DNA of 61,744 nt, taken from Armatimonadota bacterium. GTDB lineage: Bacteria > Armatimonadota > UBA5829 > JAUSEB01. A model generated the notes under the pieces. It saw only the letters and a program-made list of their open reading frames with translations, ran no database searches and was not told where the DNA came from. Both the position numbers and the translations under genes were made by a program. Of this stretch, positions 8,101-16,548 are shown piece after piece (position 1 is the stretch's first letter; each line of letters begins with the position of its first letter). The stretch lies in NCBI GenBank assembly GCA_030649165.1, contig JAUSGG010000042.1, positions 1 to 61,744 on the forward strand. The letters run 5' to 3'.

Positions 8101-10182
8101 TTGGCAGTTAGTCTGGCAGGACCAAAACCGGAGAGACTTGGACGACTTCTCAAATACAGCGACCTGCTCGTAGGCGTGGCCGCGGTCGTGGTCGTCGGCA
8201 TGATGGTCATGCCGATGCCCAACTGGCTGCTCGACATGCTGCTGACGCTGAACATCACCGCGGCCCTCACCATTCTGCTGGTCACGGCGTACTCCACCGA
8301 GCCGCTCCAGTTCGCGTCGTTCCCGGCGATGCTGCTCGTGACAACCCTATTCCGCCTCGGTCTGAACATAGCCGCGACGCGGTTGATACTGCTCAACGGC
8401 GACGCCGGAGCTGTCATAGCCGCCTTCGGAAACGTAGTCGTCGGCGGCAATTACGTCGTCGGCGTCGTAGTCTTTGCCATTCTGATCATCATCCAGTTCG
8501 TGGTCATAACCAACGGCACGGGGCGCGTGGCGGAGGTGGCCGCCCGCTTCACTCTGGACGCTATGCCCGGCAAGCAGATGGCAATCGACGCCGACCTCAA
8601 CGCCGGCATCATCAACGAAGAAGAGGCGCAGCGGCGCAGGCGGACGATCAGCCGGGAATCCGACTTCTACGGAGCTATGGATGGAGCGAGCAAGTTTGTC
8701 CGGGGCGACGCTATCGCCGCGGTGGTCATGATCCTCGTCAACGTGCTCGGTGGGTTCATGGTAGGCGTGGCGCAAAGGCACATGGACCTCGCCACCGCCC
8801 TGCGGACTTACACCCTGCTCACGGTCGGTGAGGGTCTTGTTACCCAAATCCCCGCGCTCCTGGTCTCCACCGCCACCGGTCTGATGGTCACCAAGGCATC
8901 GTCTGAAAACAGTATCGGCGGCGAGATGATATCGCAGATCGCTCAGCCGAAAGCTCTTGCGGCAACCGCCGCGATCTCGGGCGTGCTCGCCTTCATTCCC
9001 GGCCTGCCGAAGCTGCCCTTCTTGATGATCGCTTGCGGCTGTGGGGCGCTGGCGTATCTTCTCAGGCACAGAGCCGCGCCCGGTCAGGAAATCGCGCCCA
9101 AGCCCGATCCTCCAAAGGCGCCGGAGTCCATGACCGACCTTCTTGGGGTGGACGCCATAGAACTGGAGTTGGGCTACGGGATCATCCCGCTCGCCGACGT
9201 TAAGCAGGGCGGCGACCTGTTGGAGCGAATTACCGCCATCCGCAGGCGCGCGGCGGTCGAAATGGGAATACTCGTTCCCGCAATAAGAGTCCGAGACAAC
9301 CTCCAACTCAAACCCAACGACTATTGTGTCAAGCTCAGGGGCGTTGAGATCGCAAGAGGTCAGGTGTACCCCGGACAGGCGCTCGCGATGAACCCGGGAG
9401 GAGTCACGGCGGAGCTGCGGGGCATCGAGACAGTGGAGCCCGCATTTGGCCTGCCCGCCATCTGGATTCCGGAAGCCCAACAGAGCGAGGCAGAACTGGC
9501 CGGATACACCGTCGTCGATCCGTTGACTGTCCTGGTCACGCACCTGACGGAGTTGATCAGGTCTTACGCGCAAGAGCTCCTTACGCGGCAGAACACGCAG
9601 ACGTTGATCGACACAGTGAAGCAGGACGCGCCGGCACTGATCGAGGAACTCGTTCCTCACGTCCTCGGGATCGGCGAAATCCAGAAGTCGCTCCAGAATC
9701 TGCTCGCGGAGAGAGTCTCCATACGCGACCTGTCCGCGATTCTGGAAGCCCTGGCCGACGGAGGCCGGCTCACTAAGGACACCGATCTGTTGACCGAGTA
9801 CGTGCGCCAGGCCCTGGCCAGGCAGGTTACGAGCCAGAACCAGTGCGACGACGGCGTGGTTCGGGCGTTTACGCTCGATCCGCAGCTCGAACAGATGCTG
9901 GCCGAGGGTTTGCGGCAGACGGACAACGGAGTGCAACTCGTGATCGATCCCTCCCTGGCGCAGCAGGTTCTGGAGGCTACCCGGAGTCAGGTCGAGCAAA
10001 TGGCGGCGAAGGGTTACCAGCCGGTGGGCCTGTGCTCGCCGAGGATCAGGTTCCACTACCGCCGGCTGATAGGCGGAATGGCCCCCACGTTGGCGGTCTT
10101 GTCCTACAACGAGATATCCGCTGGAACGCGGCTCGAAACAGTTGGAATGGTGACATTGGCTGATGAGAGTTCTAAGAATTAA
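8101..10182 (+). CDS. flhA: Flagellar export platform protein FlhA
   Basis: 693 residues; TTG start preceded by AAGGAG (8088-8093). The N-terminal about 330 residues contain seven to eight membrane helices and the conserved 'DLNAGIINEEEAQRRR' and 'DFYGAMDGASKFVRGDAIA' blocks of the FHIPEP family. The rest is the cytoplasmic substrate-docking ring domain, ending in 'LSYNEI'. Length is typical. It overlaps flhF by 20 nt, implying coupling. The 143-nt gap before it is filled with GAACCCTGGAAC-type microsatellite. Confidence 0.95.
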   Translation: MAVSLAGPKPERLGRLLKYSDLLVGVAAVVVVGMMVMPMPNWLLDMLLTLNITAALTILLVTAYSTEPLQFASFPAMLLVTTLFRLGLNIAATRLILLNGDAGAVIAAFGNVVVGGNYVVGVVVFAILIIIQFVVITNGTGRVAEVAARFTLDAMPGKQMAIDADLNAGIINEEEAQRRRRTISRESDFYGAMDGASKFVRGDAIAAVVMILVNVLGGFMVGVAQRHMDLATALRTYTLLTVGEGLVTQIPALLVSTATGLMVTKASSENSIGGEMISQIAQPKALAATAAISGVLAFIPGLPKLPFLMIACGCGALAYLLRHRAAPGQEIAPKPDPPKAPESMTDLLGVDAIELELGYGIIPLADVKQGGDLLERITAIRRRAAVEMGILVPAIRVRDNLQLKPNDYCVKLRGVEIARGQVYPGQALAMNPGGVTAELRGIETVEPAFGLPAIWIPEAQQSEAELAGYTVVDPLTVLVTHLTELIRSYAQELLTRQNTQTLIDTVKQDAPALIEELVPHVLGIGEIQKSLQNLLAERVSIRDLSAILEALADGGRLTKDTDLLTEYVRQALARQVTSQNQCDDGVVRAFTLDPQLEQMLAEGLRQTDNGVQLVIDPSLAQQVLEATRSQVEQMAAKGYQPVGLCSPRIRFHYRRLIGGMAPTLAVLSYNEISAGTRLETVGMVTLADESSKN

Positions 10183-11227
10183 ATCCAACAATATGCAAAA
10201 CGCGCTCGCCGAGGCAAGGCGACAACTGGGAGACGGCTTAACGGTGCTGCACACCAAGCAGTACGACGACAGCGCGCTGTTCGGATTGGCCAGGAAGCCG
10301 GTTGTCGAGATACTCGCCGCCGTCGACTCCCCTGCCCCATCAATTCGCCCCGCCGAAGGCCCTACTCAGAACTCAGAACTCAGAACTCAGAACTCCGATG
10401 TGGTCCTCCTCGCCCGCCAGGTCGCCGACATCACGCAAATACTGGAACGGATGGATGCCGGACGTGACTCTACGCAGCCCGACCGCTCGCCGGCGCTTGA
10501 ACGGCTGCTCAACAACGGCGTTTCCACGCAAATGGCCGAGATACTGACGCAGGAAGCCGGACCCGAGGGCGCCGCCGAGGCGCTCAGCGCTATTGGGCGC
10601 AGGATCAAGTGTTCGGGGCCGATCTCGTGCGACAAGGGACAGGCGCGCGTGGCCCTGGTCGGGCCGACCGGCGCGGGAAAGACAACCACGGCCGCCAAAC
10701 TCGCATCGCATTACACGCTGAATGAAGGCAAGACCGTGGCCCTGCTGACTCTTGACACTTACCGCGTAGGCGCTATCGAGCAACTCGCCACGTACGCGCG
10801 GATTCTCAACGCGCCGCTGGAAGTCGGAATGTGCGCCGAAGACGTCGATGCCGCGGTCGAAAGGCACAGCGATAAAGACATTATCATTATCGACACCGTC
10901 GGTAGAAGCCAGCGCGACCAGTCGAACCTGGACGAGCTTGCCCGACTATTGCGACAGGCGCGGCCCACCGAGGTCCACCTTACCGTATCGGCGCAGGCCT
11001 GCCCCACAGCGCAGAAGGAAGCCATCGACGCATTTGCGCGCCTGCGGGTGGACAGGCTGTTGGTCACCAAGCTGGATGAAGCGCCCCGGCTCGGAATCCT
11101 GGTCGATTTGGCGGTCGCGGGCCTGCTCCCGTTTTCGTACGTCACATTTGGCCAGGAAGTGCCGGACGATCTCGCGGTCGCCGACAAGGACAGCCTGTCG
11201 AGGCTGGTTTGGGAGGGCTCGCTGTGA
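10163..11227 (+). CDS. flhF: SRP-type GTPase FlhF (flagellar placement), with in-frame repeat insert
   Basis: 354 residues. A short N-terminal basic domain ('MRVLRIKSNNMQNALAEARR', a FlhF hallmark) leads to a linker and an NG GTPase domain: G1 'GPTGAGKTTT' (167-176), 'LDTYRVGAIEQL', G3 'DTVGRS' and G4 'TKLDEA'. FlhF dimerises with GTP and recruits early basal-body parts to the cell pole or correct site; FlhG stimulates it. Residues 68-79 (TQNSELRTQNSD) are encoded by a CTCAGAACTCAGAACTC microsatellite also seen in intergenic DNA. It has landed in the variable linker where it can be tolerated. Confidence 0.95.
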   Translation: MRVLRIKSNNMQNALAEARRQLGDGLTVLHTKQYDDSALFGLARKPVVEILAAVDSPAPSIRPAEGPTQNSELRTQNSDVVLLARQVADITQILERMDAGRDSTQPDRSPALERLLNNGVSTQMAEILTQEAGPEGAAEALSAIGRRIKCSGPISCDKGQARVALVGPTGAGKTTTAAKLASHYTLNEGKTVALLTLDTYRVGAIEQLATYARILNAPLEVGMCAEDVDAAVERHSDKDIIIIDTVGRSQRDQSNLDELARLLRQARPTEVHLTVSAQACPTAQKEAIDAFARLRVDRLLVTKLDEAPRLGILVDLAVAGLLPFSYVTFGQEVPDDLAVADKDSLSRLVWEGSL

Positions 11228-12126
11228 TGGACCAGGCATCCAGGCTGCGCGCCCTGATCGGCGGGACACACACACCCGCGGCCGATACCGGTCGCGCCCA
11301 TCCGAGCGCGGACCGAAGCACAAACACCTGCTTCATCGCCGTGACCAGAGGCAAAGGCGGCGTCGGGAAGACAACCGTGGCCGTCAATACGGCGCTGCTT
11401 CTTGCGGAACAGGGCGCCAGAACTCTTCTCGTGGACGCGGACCTGGGCCTTGCCAATGTCGATGTAATGCTGGGACTCGATTCCTCCCGGCATCTAGGCC
11501 ACTTGCTTCTGGAAGACCGCGGTCCCGAAGACGTCGCCTTGGAGGGACCGTGCAGCCTCACGGTGATTTCCGGCGGATCGGGCCTGCGCGAACTGGCCGA
11601 CGCCGACCGCTCACAAAGGGCTCTTTTGCTGGGCAAGCTCCGCGAGTATTACAAACGGTTTGATTTCGTACTGATCGACACGGCCCCGGGGATCGGCGAG
11701 GAGGTCACCGATTTCCTCGCCGACGCTCACCGAATCCTTCTGACCACAACCGTCGAGCCGACCGCGCTGCGGGACACCTACGCGGCGACGAAAACGATCA
11801 GGGGACGTATCTCGGGCGCGGACCCGCATTTGCTGGTCAACATGGCGGCTTCGGACGCCGCGGCCGCGGAAGCCGTGCGCGCGTTAAACCACGTCGCCGG
11901 GAAGTTTCTTGACTATCGATATAGCAACTGGCATCGGATAGAGCCTGACCCTATAGTCGGAAAAGCCATAAGCGAGCGGCGCCCGCTGGCCCTGACCCGG
12001 CCTCGATCACCCGCGGTCGTGTCTCTGAGACGCATGATCGAGGCTCTAACCGAATGGAGCGCTCCACCGGCTCCTTCACTCGTAGCAAATGGAGGACGCA
12101 GTGTTTTGGCCTTCAAAACGTCGTGA
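11227..12126 (+). CDS. flhG: FlhG/FleN (MinD-like) flagellar number ATPase
   Basis: 299 residues. I chose ATG 11227 because it overlaps the flhF stop (TGATG) and GGGAGGG lies 9 nt upstream. The deviant Walker A 'KGGVGKTT' is at 43-50, with 'LLVDADLGLANVDVML' and 'DFVLIDTAPGIG' as the other ParA/MinD switch motifs. The C-terminus lacks a clear MinD-type membrane helix by eye. It partners FlhF to set flagellar number and position. Confidence 0.94.
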   Translation: MDQASRLRALIGGTHTPAADTGRAHPSADRSTNTCFIAVTRGKGGVGKTTVAVNTALLLAEQGARTLLVDADLGLANVDVMLGLDSSRHLGHLLLEDRGPEDVALEGPCSLTVISGGSGLRELADADRSQRALLLGKLREYYKRFDFVLIDTAPGIGEEVTDFLADAHRILLTTTVEPTALRDTYAATKTIRGRISGADPHLLVNMAASDAAAAEAVRALNHVAGKFLDYRYSNWHRIEPDPIVGKAISERRPLALTRPRSPAVVSLRRMIEALTEWSAPPAPSLVANGGRSVLAFKTS

Positions 12127-13147
12127 ACAGTACTTTGAAAACGTAAGAGTCAACGACCGCGTGCAAATGGACATCGCGGGAAGGTCGTATCTGACGAGGG
12201 TGGAAGATGTGCTGGACCAGGAGGTCCATGTTGCCGCTCCCTTGGAGCCCGAATGGACCGAGGATGCGCAATCGCACGATCGCGTGATCCTGAACGTCTT
12301 CTCGGAATCCGGCTTCCTGCGGTTCTCGACGCGCATCACCCGGCTGTTGAACAACCGCGTGCCTATGGTGACCCTGGCGTACGTAAAGGACCTCGGCTCT
12401 CTGGATCGCCGGCAGCACGATCGGGTGGCAGCGGAGATGCCGATCAGGTACCGCATCAAGGCCGGACCCGACCACGCCGCGCCCTGGTCTTCCGCTACGA
12501 CCAGCGATGTCAGCGGCAGCGGCCTGCGCGCCGTGTGCGATTCCTTATCGGGCCTGCGGATCAACGACTACCTGGACATACAACTGCTGCTGCCGTCAGA
12601 AGATCAGCCGTTGAAGGCCGTCGCTCAGGTCGTCTGGGCGACCCCTATGTCGCGCAGCGAGCGAAAGCCCTGCTTCGGCGCGCATTTCGTGATCATACAG
12701 CAGCCGGACCAAGCGCGTATTGTGCGCTTTGTGAAGAACCGGATCGAGTGGGTGCAGAAGCTCCGGCGGGAGTACGACCGCGCGCCCGCTGAATTGCCCG
12801 TCAGGTATAGGTGGCAGGTCCCGGATGGATGGACGCACTGGCGGCACACGATGACTACGGACGTGAGCGGCAACGATATTCGGCTGGTGGGAGAACGACC
12901 CGGAGGCCGCCCCGGAGATCTCCACGTGGGCGACCAGGTCGAGGTGCAATTGTCGCTCCCCGACGACCACAAGCCGATTATCGCGTCCGGACGCGTAGCG
13001 AGACTGGCCTCAGGGCTGAAAGCTGAAGATCCCGGCCTCGCGATGCAGTTCGACTCGATCGATGAACAGGAACGGAAACGAATCATAAGATACGTCCACG
13101 AGAGACGCTCGCAGCTTAAGAAGCTGCGCTCCGGGGACGAGCGATGA
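12101..13147 (+). CDS. YcgR-type c-di-GMP effector with two PilZ domains
   Basis: 348 residues. GTG 12101 has GGAGG 5 nt upstream and is preferred over the in-frame ATG 12089. The first about 110 residues resemble the YcgR N-terminal domain ('VNDRVQMDIAGRSYLTRVED'). Two consecutive PilZ modules follow. The first has 'RRQHDR' and 'DVSGSG' (RxxxR and DxSxxG). The second has 'RREYDR' and 'DVSGND', where the last Gly is replaced. The first PilZ is likely the c-di-GMP site; the second may bind weakly or act structurally. Its place between flhG and fliA suggests a role as flagellar brake or motility switch. Confidence 0.85.
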   Translation: MFWPSKRREQYFENVRVNDRVQMDIAGRSYLTRVEDVLDQEVHVAAPLEPEWTEDAQSHDRVILNVFSESGFLRFSTRITRLLNNRVPMVTLAYVKDLGSLDRRQHDRVAAEMPIRYRIKAGPDHAAPWSSATTSDVSGSGLRAVCDSLSGLRINDYLDIQLLLPSEDQPLKAVAQVVWATPMSRSERKPCFGAHFVIIQQPDQARIVRFVKNRIEWVQKLRREYDRAPAELPVRYRWQVPDGWTHWRHTMTTDVSGNDIRLVGERPGGRPGDLHVGDQVEVQLSLPDDHKPIIASGRVARLASGLKAEDPGLAMQFDSIDEQERKRIIRYVHERRSQLKKLRSGDER

Positions 13148-13162
13148 GCGATGAGAAACCTC

Positions 13163-13193
13163 CACCTAACCCCCTCCCGGGAGGAGGGGGACT
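13163..13193. repeat. REP-type palindrome (CCCCTC...GAGGGG family), copy 2
   Basis: CCCCCTCCCGGGAGGAGGGG in the gap between the PilZ gene and the next small gene; same family as at 6806. Confidence 0.6.
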
Positions 13194-13217
13194 AGGCTGG
13201 AAGATCGACGGAAGATT

Positions 13218-13427
13218 ATGCAAGACCTATGGCGTTTGATTAGCTTTTACATATCGTTTGCGGGATTCCTGCTCGTAGCCGGAATTTCGCTCTACAGAGG
13301 CGACGCGATACTCGACACGGCGATCAGGTCGCTCGTAGTGTTTGCTGTCCTGTGGTTCGGGCAGCGCGTTTTGCAGTGCGTCCTCGGGATGGCCGCCGAT
13401 TCAAGACCCGAACACATCGACGAGTAG
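13218..13427 (+). CDS. Small two-helix membrane protein in flagellar operon
   Basis: 69 residues with two hydrophobic segments (about 8-28 and 36-56) and a short polar tail. It has no family I recognise. It lies co-directionally between the PilZ effector and sigma-28 with a weak ribosome binding site. It could be a membrane adaptor for flagellar placement or motility signalling, but nothing in the sequence shows this. Confidence 0.6.
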   Translation: MQDLWRLISFYISFAGFLLVAGISLYRGDAILDTAIRSLVVFAVLWFGQRVLQCVLGMAADSRPEHIDE

Positions 13428-13485
13428 GGGCGAACCTCATGCTCGCCCGAGCAAAATGGGGGCGAACCTCGTGTTCGCCCGAAAC
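13427..13485. repeat. Tandem pair of GGGCGAACCT...GCTCGCCC hairpins
   Basis: Two adjacent copies: GGGGCGAACCTCATGCTCGC (13428 on) and GGGGCGAACCTCGTGTTCGC (13457 on). Each is an imperfect palindrome. This repeat type is common in intergenic DNA of several uncultured phyla. Confidence 0.7.
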
Positions 13486-13543
13486 GCTTCATCGACAACG
13501 CAGGAGTGGTTGAAGGAACGCCTGAAAGCGGAGGCATGACGAC

Positions 13544-14317
13544 ATGTCCGAAGTAAACGAACTCTGGCGCAAGTACAAGACGCAGGCCGACGACGACGCG
13601 CGGCAGCAGTTGATCACCCGGTACGCGTACCTGGCCAAGTATGTGATTGATCGGATGTTGGTCCGCCCCAACTCCGTGATGAGCTACGAGGATTTGCTCG
13701 GCCACGCCGTAGTGGGACTGATCGAGGCCGTGGAGCGCTTCGACCCGGCAAGAGGCGTGAAGTTCGAAACGTACGCCATCGTGCGCATACGCGGCGCCGC
13801 GCTCGACGCCATCAAGAGCCTTGACTGGACCCCGCGTTCGGTGAGGTCTTCCGAACAAGAACTGCGACGGGCGTTCGCCGAACTCGAAGCAAGGCTGGGC
13901 CGCCCGGCGACAGACGCGGAGATCGCTGCCGAGCTGAATATGAACGAAGAAGACCTGAGCGACGCGCTCGCCCACGTGGGGCAGTCAGCTCTTCTGTCGT
14001 TGGAGGACCTGATGGTCACCACCGACGACAGCGCCAACATGAGCGCCCTTGCCGGAACGAGCGCGCCCTTCGAGGATCCGATCCTGGCGGCGGAGCTGGA
14101 CGAACGCAAACGGTTCCTGGCCGCCGCCATCGACAGCCTGCCCGAGCGTGAGAAGCTGGTCATCAGCTTGTACTACAAGGAAGAGCTGACCCTGAAGGAG
14201 ATCGCCGCGGTGCTCGGCGTGACCGAATCACGAGCGTGCCAGTTGCACTCTAAGGCGATAGTCCGCCTCAACGGCAAGCTCGCCAGGCACAAGGACCTGC
14301 TTCTCGCCGCGGCATAA
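13544..14317 (+). CDS. fliA: Flagellar sigma factor FliA/WhiG (sigma-28 family)
   Basis: 257 residues; GCGGAGG at 13528-13534. Region 2 is seen as 'YEDLLGHAVVGLIEAVERFD', then 'GVKFETYAIVRIRGAALDAI'. Region 3 follows ('RRAFAELEARLGRPATDAEI'), and region 4 contains the helix-turn-helix 'LTLKEIAAVLGVTESRACQL'. This domain set (no region 1.1) is typical of sigma-28. It directs late flagellar and chemotaxis genes; FlgM, its usual inhibitor, is not in the window. Confidence 0.95.
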   Translation: MSEVNELWRKYKTQADDDARQQLITRYAYLAKYVIDRMLVRPNSVMSYEDLLGHAVVGLIEAVERFDPARGVKFETYAIVRIRGAALDAIKSLDWTPRSVRSSEQELRRAFAELEARLGRPATDAEIAAELNMNEEDLSDALAHVGQSALLSLEDLMVTTDDSANMSALAGTSAPFEDPILAAELDERKRFLAAAIDSLPEREKLVISLYYKEELTLKEIAAVLGVTESRACQLHSKAIVRLNGKLARHKDLLLAAA

Positions 14318-14336
14318 AGAAGGAGGAGTAAAGCCA

Positions 14337-14624
14337 ATGGATATGGCGCCTGACACAAGCAACATCGCAGCAAAAAGAGTCCAGATGGAAACTATCAAGC
14401 CCCTGGGCGACACGGCGGGACAGCGCCTGGCCACGCAGTCCAGTCTCGAAGCGAACGGAAACGTCAAACGCCGCCGGCCTATGCGGGATGTGCGAGGGAA
14501 AAGAGTCAACCCGGACGAATCCGGTCCGTACGACACCGACACCGAGTCGCAGCCGGATTCCGACGACGACCGTCCGACTCACGGTAACGACGGCGAGACC
14601 CATCTCCTGGACGCAATGGCTTGA
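14337..14624 (+). CDS. Small hydrophilic protein of unknown function
   Basis: 95 residues, strongly charged and without hydrophobic segments; acidic Asp-rich C-terminal third. A very good AAGGAGGAG (14319-14328) precedes the ATG and the gene lies 20 nt after fliA and 13 nt before the next gene, so I regard it as real. Low complexity suggests disorder. The FlgM-like position (next to fliA) is notable, but no FlgM motif is visible. Confidence 0.6.
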   Translation: MDMAPDTSNIAAKRVQMETIKPLGDTAGQRLATQSSLEANGNVKRRRPMRDVRGKRVNPDESGPYDTDTESQPDSDDDRPTHGNDGETHLLDAMA

Positions 14625-14637
14625 AACGGAGGCATCA

Positions 14638-15132
14638 ATGACAAACGGACTGCTCGCATTTGCAATCGTCGCATCCATAGTAGTCTTCGCCGGTCTGGCC
14701 CTGGCAATCGCCATAATGCGCGCCGCCTGGGCGCAGCGCGAGCGCGAGGCGCTTTCAGCCTCGGACCTGCGGGCCGTAGAAGAATCCGCCATGCTTTTGG
14801 TCGAACAGCTCAAATCCGAAGCCGAGCACGGCGTATCCGAACTCGACCGTCGATGCGGAGAGCTTCGCCGGTTGCTGGCGGAAGCCGACTCCAAGCTGGC
14901 CGAACTCCGCTCCGCCGCCGCGACGGTCCCGCCCGCCGAGCCGGAGCCTCCAGCCTGTCTGCCAAACCATCAACCATCAACCATCAACCATCAACCCAGC
15001 CTGAATACAGACGATATCCTGCGCATGGCCGAAACCGGTCTCAACCCAGTGGACATCGCCAAAGCCACCGGCTTGGACTGCGCCGACGTAAAAGTTGCGC
15101 TGAAGCTCGGCGCATTAGCGGCGGCCAGATAG
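14638..15132 (+). CDS. Membrane-anchored coiled-coil protein, SwrB/DUF6115-like
   Basis: 164 residues; GGAGG at 14628-14632. One N-terminal membrane helix (4-28), a coiled coil (about 33-95), a Pro-rich linker and a C-terminal helix-turn-helix-like unit 'DDILRMAETGLNPVDIAKATG'. This layout and the position after fliA resemble SwrB/DUF6115 proteins of Gram-positive flagellar operons, which in Bacillus activate the export apparatus. Residues 110-122 are encoded by a CCATCAACCATCAACC microsatellite inserted in frame in the linker. Assignment is by architecture only. Confidence 0.65.
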   Translation: MTNGLLAFAIVASIVVFAGLALAIAIMRAAWAQREREALSASDLRAVEESAMLLVEQLKSEAEHGVSELDRRCGELRRLLAEADSKLAELRSAAATVPPAEPEPPACLPNHQPSTINHQPSLNTDDILRMAETGLNPVDIAKATGLDCADVKVALKLGALAAAR

Positions 15133-15479
15133 GCCGGAAAGCAACAGCATGCATTGAGAACTGAGGACCGAGGACAGTGGTTGGTTGCTGTCTCCCATCG
15201 GTCCGATCCGTCTGATTCCCGGTGTTTCGGCATTTCAAATGCCGAAACCGCGCACCTATCATGCGGGAACGGCCTGGTATCGCTAACTTCTCGGACACAG
15301 GCAGAGCTAGTTCCCGCACGGCGTGCAGGCCCTTACCCTCGCGGAGACTCTGCCTTCACAAAAACATCAATCGCCACTATCGTGCTTTCCTGAGTTTCGT
15401 GCTCTTGTGGTCAAATCCGAAGTGTCTTAGCCACCTTGATATGCGATGCGCCCAGGCGAAATCCGGCAAAAATCAGGTA
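15133..15479. other. Leader region upstream of cysK with palindromes
   Basis: No gene is supportable. It contains a near-perfect palindrome at 15224-15248 (GTTTCGGCATTT, one base, AAATGCCGAAAC). An 18-bp word (CCTATCATGCGGGAACGG, 15255-15272) recurs inverted at 40254-40271. The cysK promoter follows at 15480. Confidence 0.6.
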
Positions 15480-15533
15480 TTGACATGTTCGCGAATACGG
15501 TATAATGTTGAGTAAGTAAGTCAACTAACTCAA
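15480..15533 (+). promoter_or_regulatory. cysK promoter with candidate operator
   Basis: TTGACA (15480-15485) and TATAAT (15501-15506) with a short 15-nt spacer. Directly downstream is an inverted repeat TTGAGTAAGT-N6-ACTAACTCAA (15508-15533, one mismatch) overlapping the expected transcription start. It contains GTCAACT (15520-15526), which also follows the -10 box of the transporter promoter at 16837. A shared sulfur-responsive repressor site is an inference; no regulator gene is in the window. Confidence 0.6.
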
Positions 15534-15551
15534 GAAAGAGGTGCACGCGCA

Positions 15552-16532
15552 ATGAGCGCCACGGAGACTTTACAATCCGGATTGAGGAGACGCACGTGGC
15601 CCAAGATAGCGGATTCGATGTCCGAGCTGATCGGCAATACGCCGATGGTGAGGCTGCATAGAGTGACGAACGGCGCTGTCGCCGAAGTAGTCGCAAAACT
15701 GGAGAAGAACAATCCCTGGGGCAGCGTTAAGGATAGGATCGGCGTGTATATGATCGAGGAAGCCGAGCGGCTGGGTTTGATAGACGAGGACACAGTCATC
15801 ATCGAGCCGACAAGCGGCAACACAGGGATCGGCCTGGCCGGCGCGGCGACGGCGAAGGGTTACAGGCTGATACTGACCATGCCCGAGACGATGAGCGTTG
15901 AAAGGCGCAACTTGCTGGCGGCGCTCGGAGCGGAGATAGAGCTTACACCCGGCCCACTCGCCATGAAAGGCGCTATTGCGAAAGCGGAGGAACTCGCGCG
16001 AGAGCACAAGAAAGCTTTCATTCCGCAGCAGTTCAAGAACCTGGCCAACCCTAAAGCACATCGTGAGACAACGGCCGTGGAGATTTGGGAGGATACGGAC
16101 GGACGGGTCGACATTCTGGTCGGAGGAGTCGGCACGGGAGGAACGCTCACCGGTGTGGGCCAGGCGCTCAAGCCGATCAAGCCGGATCTGAAGATCATCG
16201 CCGTGGAGCCCGCGGATTCCCCGGTTCTTTCGGGCGGACAGGCGGGCCCGCACAAGATCCAGGGGATAGGCGCCGGTTTCGTGCCGGATGTGCTTGATAA
16301 GGACCTGGTAGATGAGATATTTCAGGTGACCAACGACCAGGCATACCAAATGACCCGCCGCCTGGCGCGGGAAGAGGCGATCCTGGTCGGAATCTCAAGC
16401 GGGGCGGCCACACACGCGGCCGTCGAAGTGGCCAAACGTCAGGAGAACGCGGGCAAGCTGATCGTGGTGGCGCTCCCGGATACCGGGGAACGATACCTGA
16501 GCGCCGCCGTGTTTAACCAGCCGTCGCCCTGA
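15552..16532 (+). CDS. cysK: Cysteine synthase A (O-acetylserine sulfhydrylase)
   Basis: 326 residues. PLP-binding Lys is K60 in '[10 protein letters not shown]'. The substrate loop 'PTSGNTG', the phosphate-binding 'GGVGTGGT' and the C-terminal 'ISSGAA' with '[12 protein letters not shown]' are all present. It makes cysteine from O-acetylserine and sulfide. It opens the sulfur block under its own promoter. The genes after it encode transport, sulfate reduction and a separate protein-carried sulfur route to homocysteine, so free sulfide and carrier-bound sulfur may be partitioned. Confidence 0.95.
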   Translation: MSATETLQSGLRRRTWPKIADSMSELIGNTPMVRLHRVTNGAVAEVVAKLEKNNPWGSVKDRIGVYMIEEAERLGLIDEDTVIIEPTSGNTGIGLAGAATAKGYRLILTMPETMSVERRNLLAALGAEIELTPGPLAMKGAIAKAEELAREHKKAFIPQQFKNLANPKAHRETTAVEIWEDTDGRVDILVGGVGTGGTLTGVGQALKPIKPDLKIIAVEPADSPVLSGGQAGPHKIQGIGAGFVPDVLDKDLVDEIFQVTNDQAYQMTRRLAREEAILVGISSGAATHAAVEVAKRQENAGKLIVVALPDTGERYLSAAVFNQPSP

Positions 16533-16548
16533 GACAGAGGAAAGGCGG

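Noticed and set aside
8347-10257. A 636-residue open frame on the minus strand across flhA
   Set aside because: It lies wholly opposite a clear flhA gene, is composed of low-similarity His/Arg/Asp-rich sequence and has no ribosome site; a GC-rich antisense shadow.
10363-10399. Possible short CRISPR-like direct repeats
   Set aside because: A 9-10 bp microsatellite without spacers inside flhF.
13342-13539. 65-residue ORF before fliA
   Set aside because: Overlaps the small membrane protein gene and the GGGCGAACCT hairpin pair; no ribosome site.
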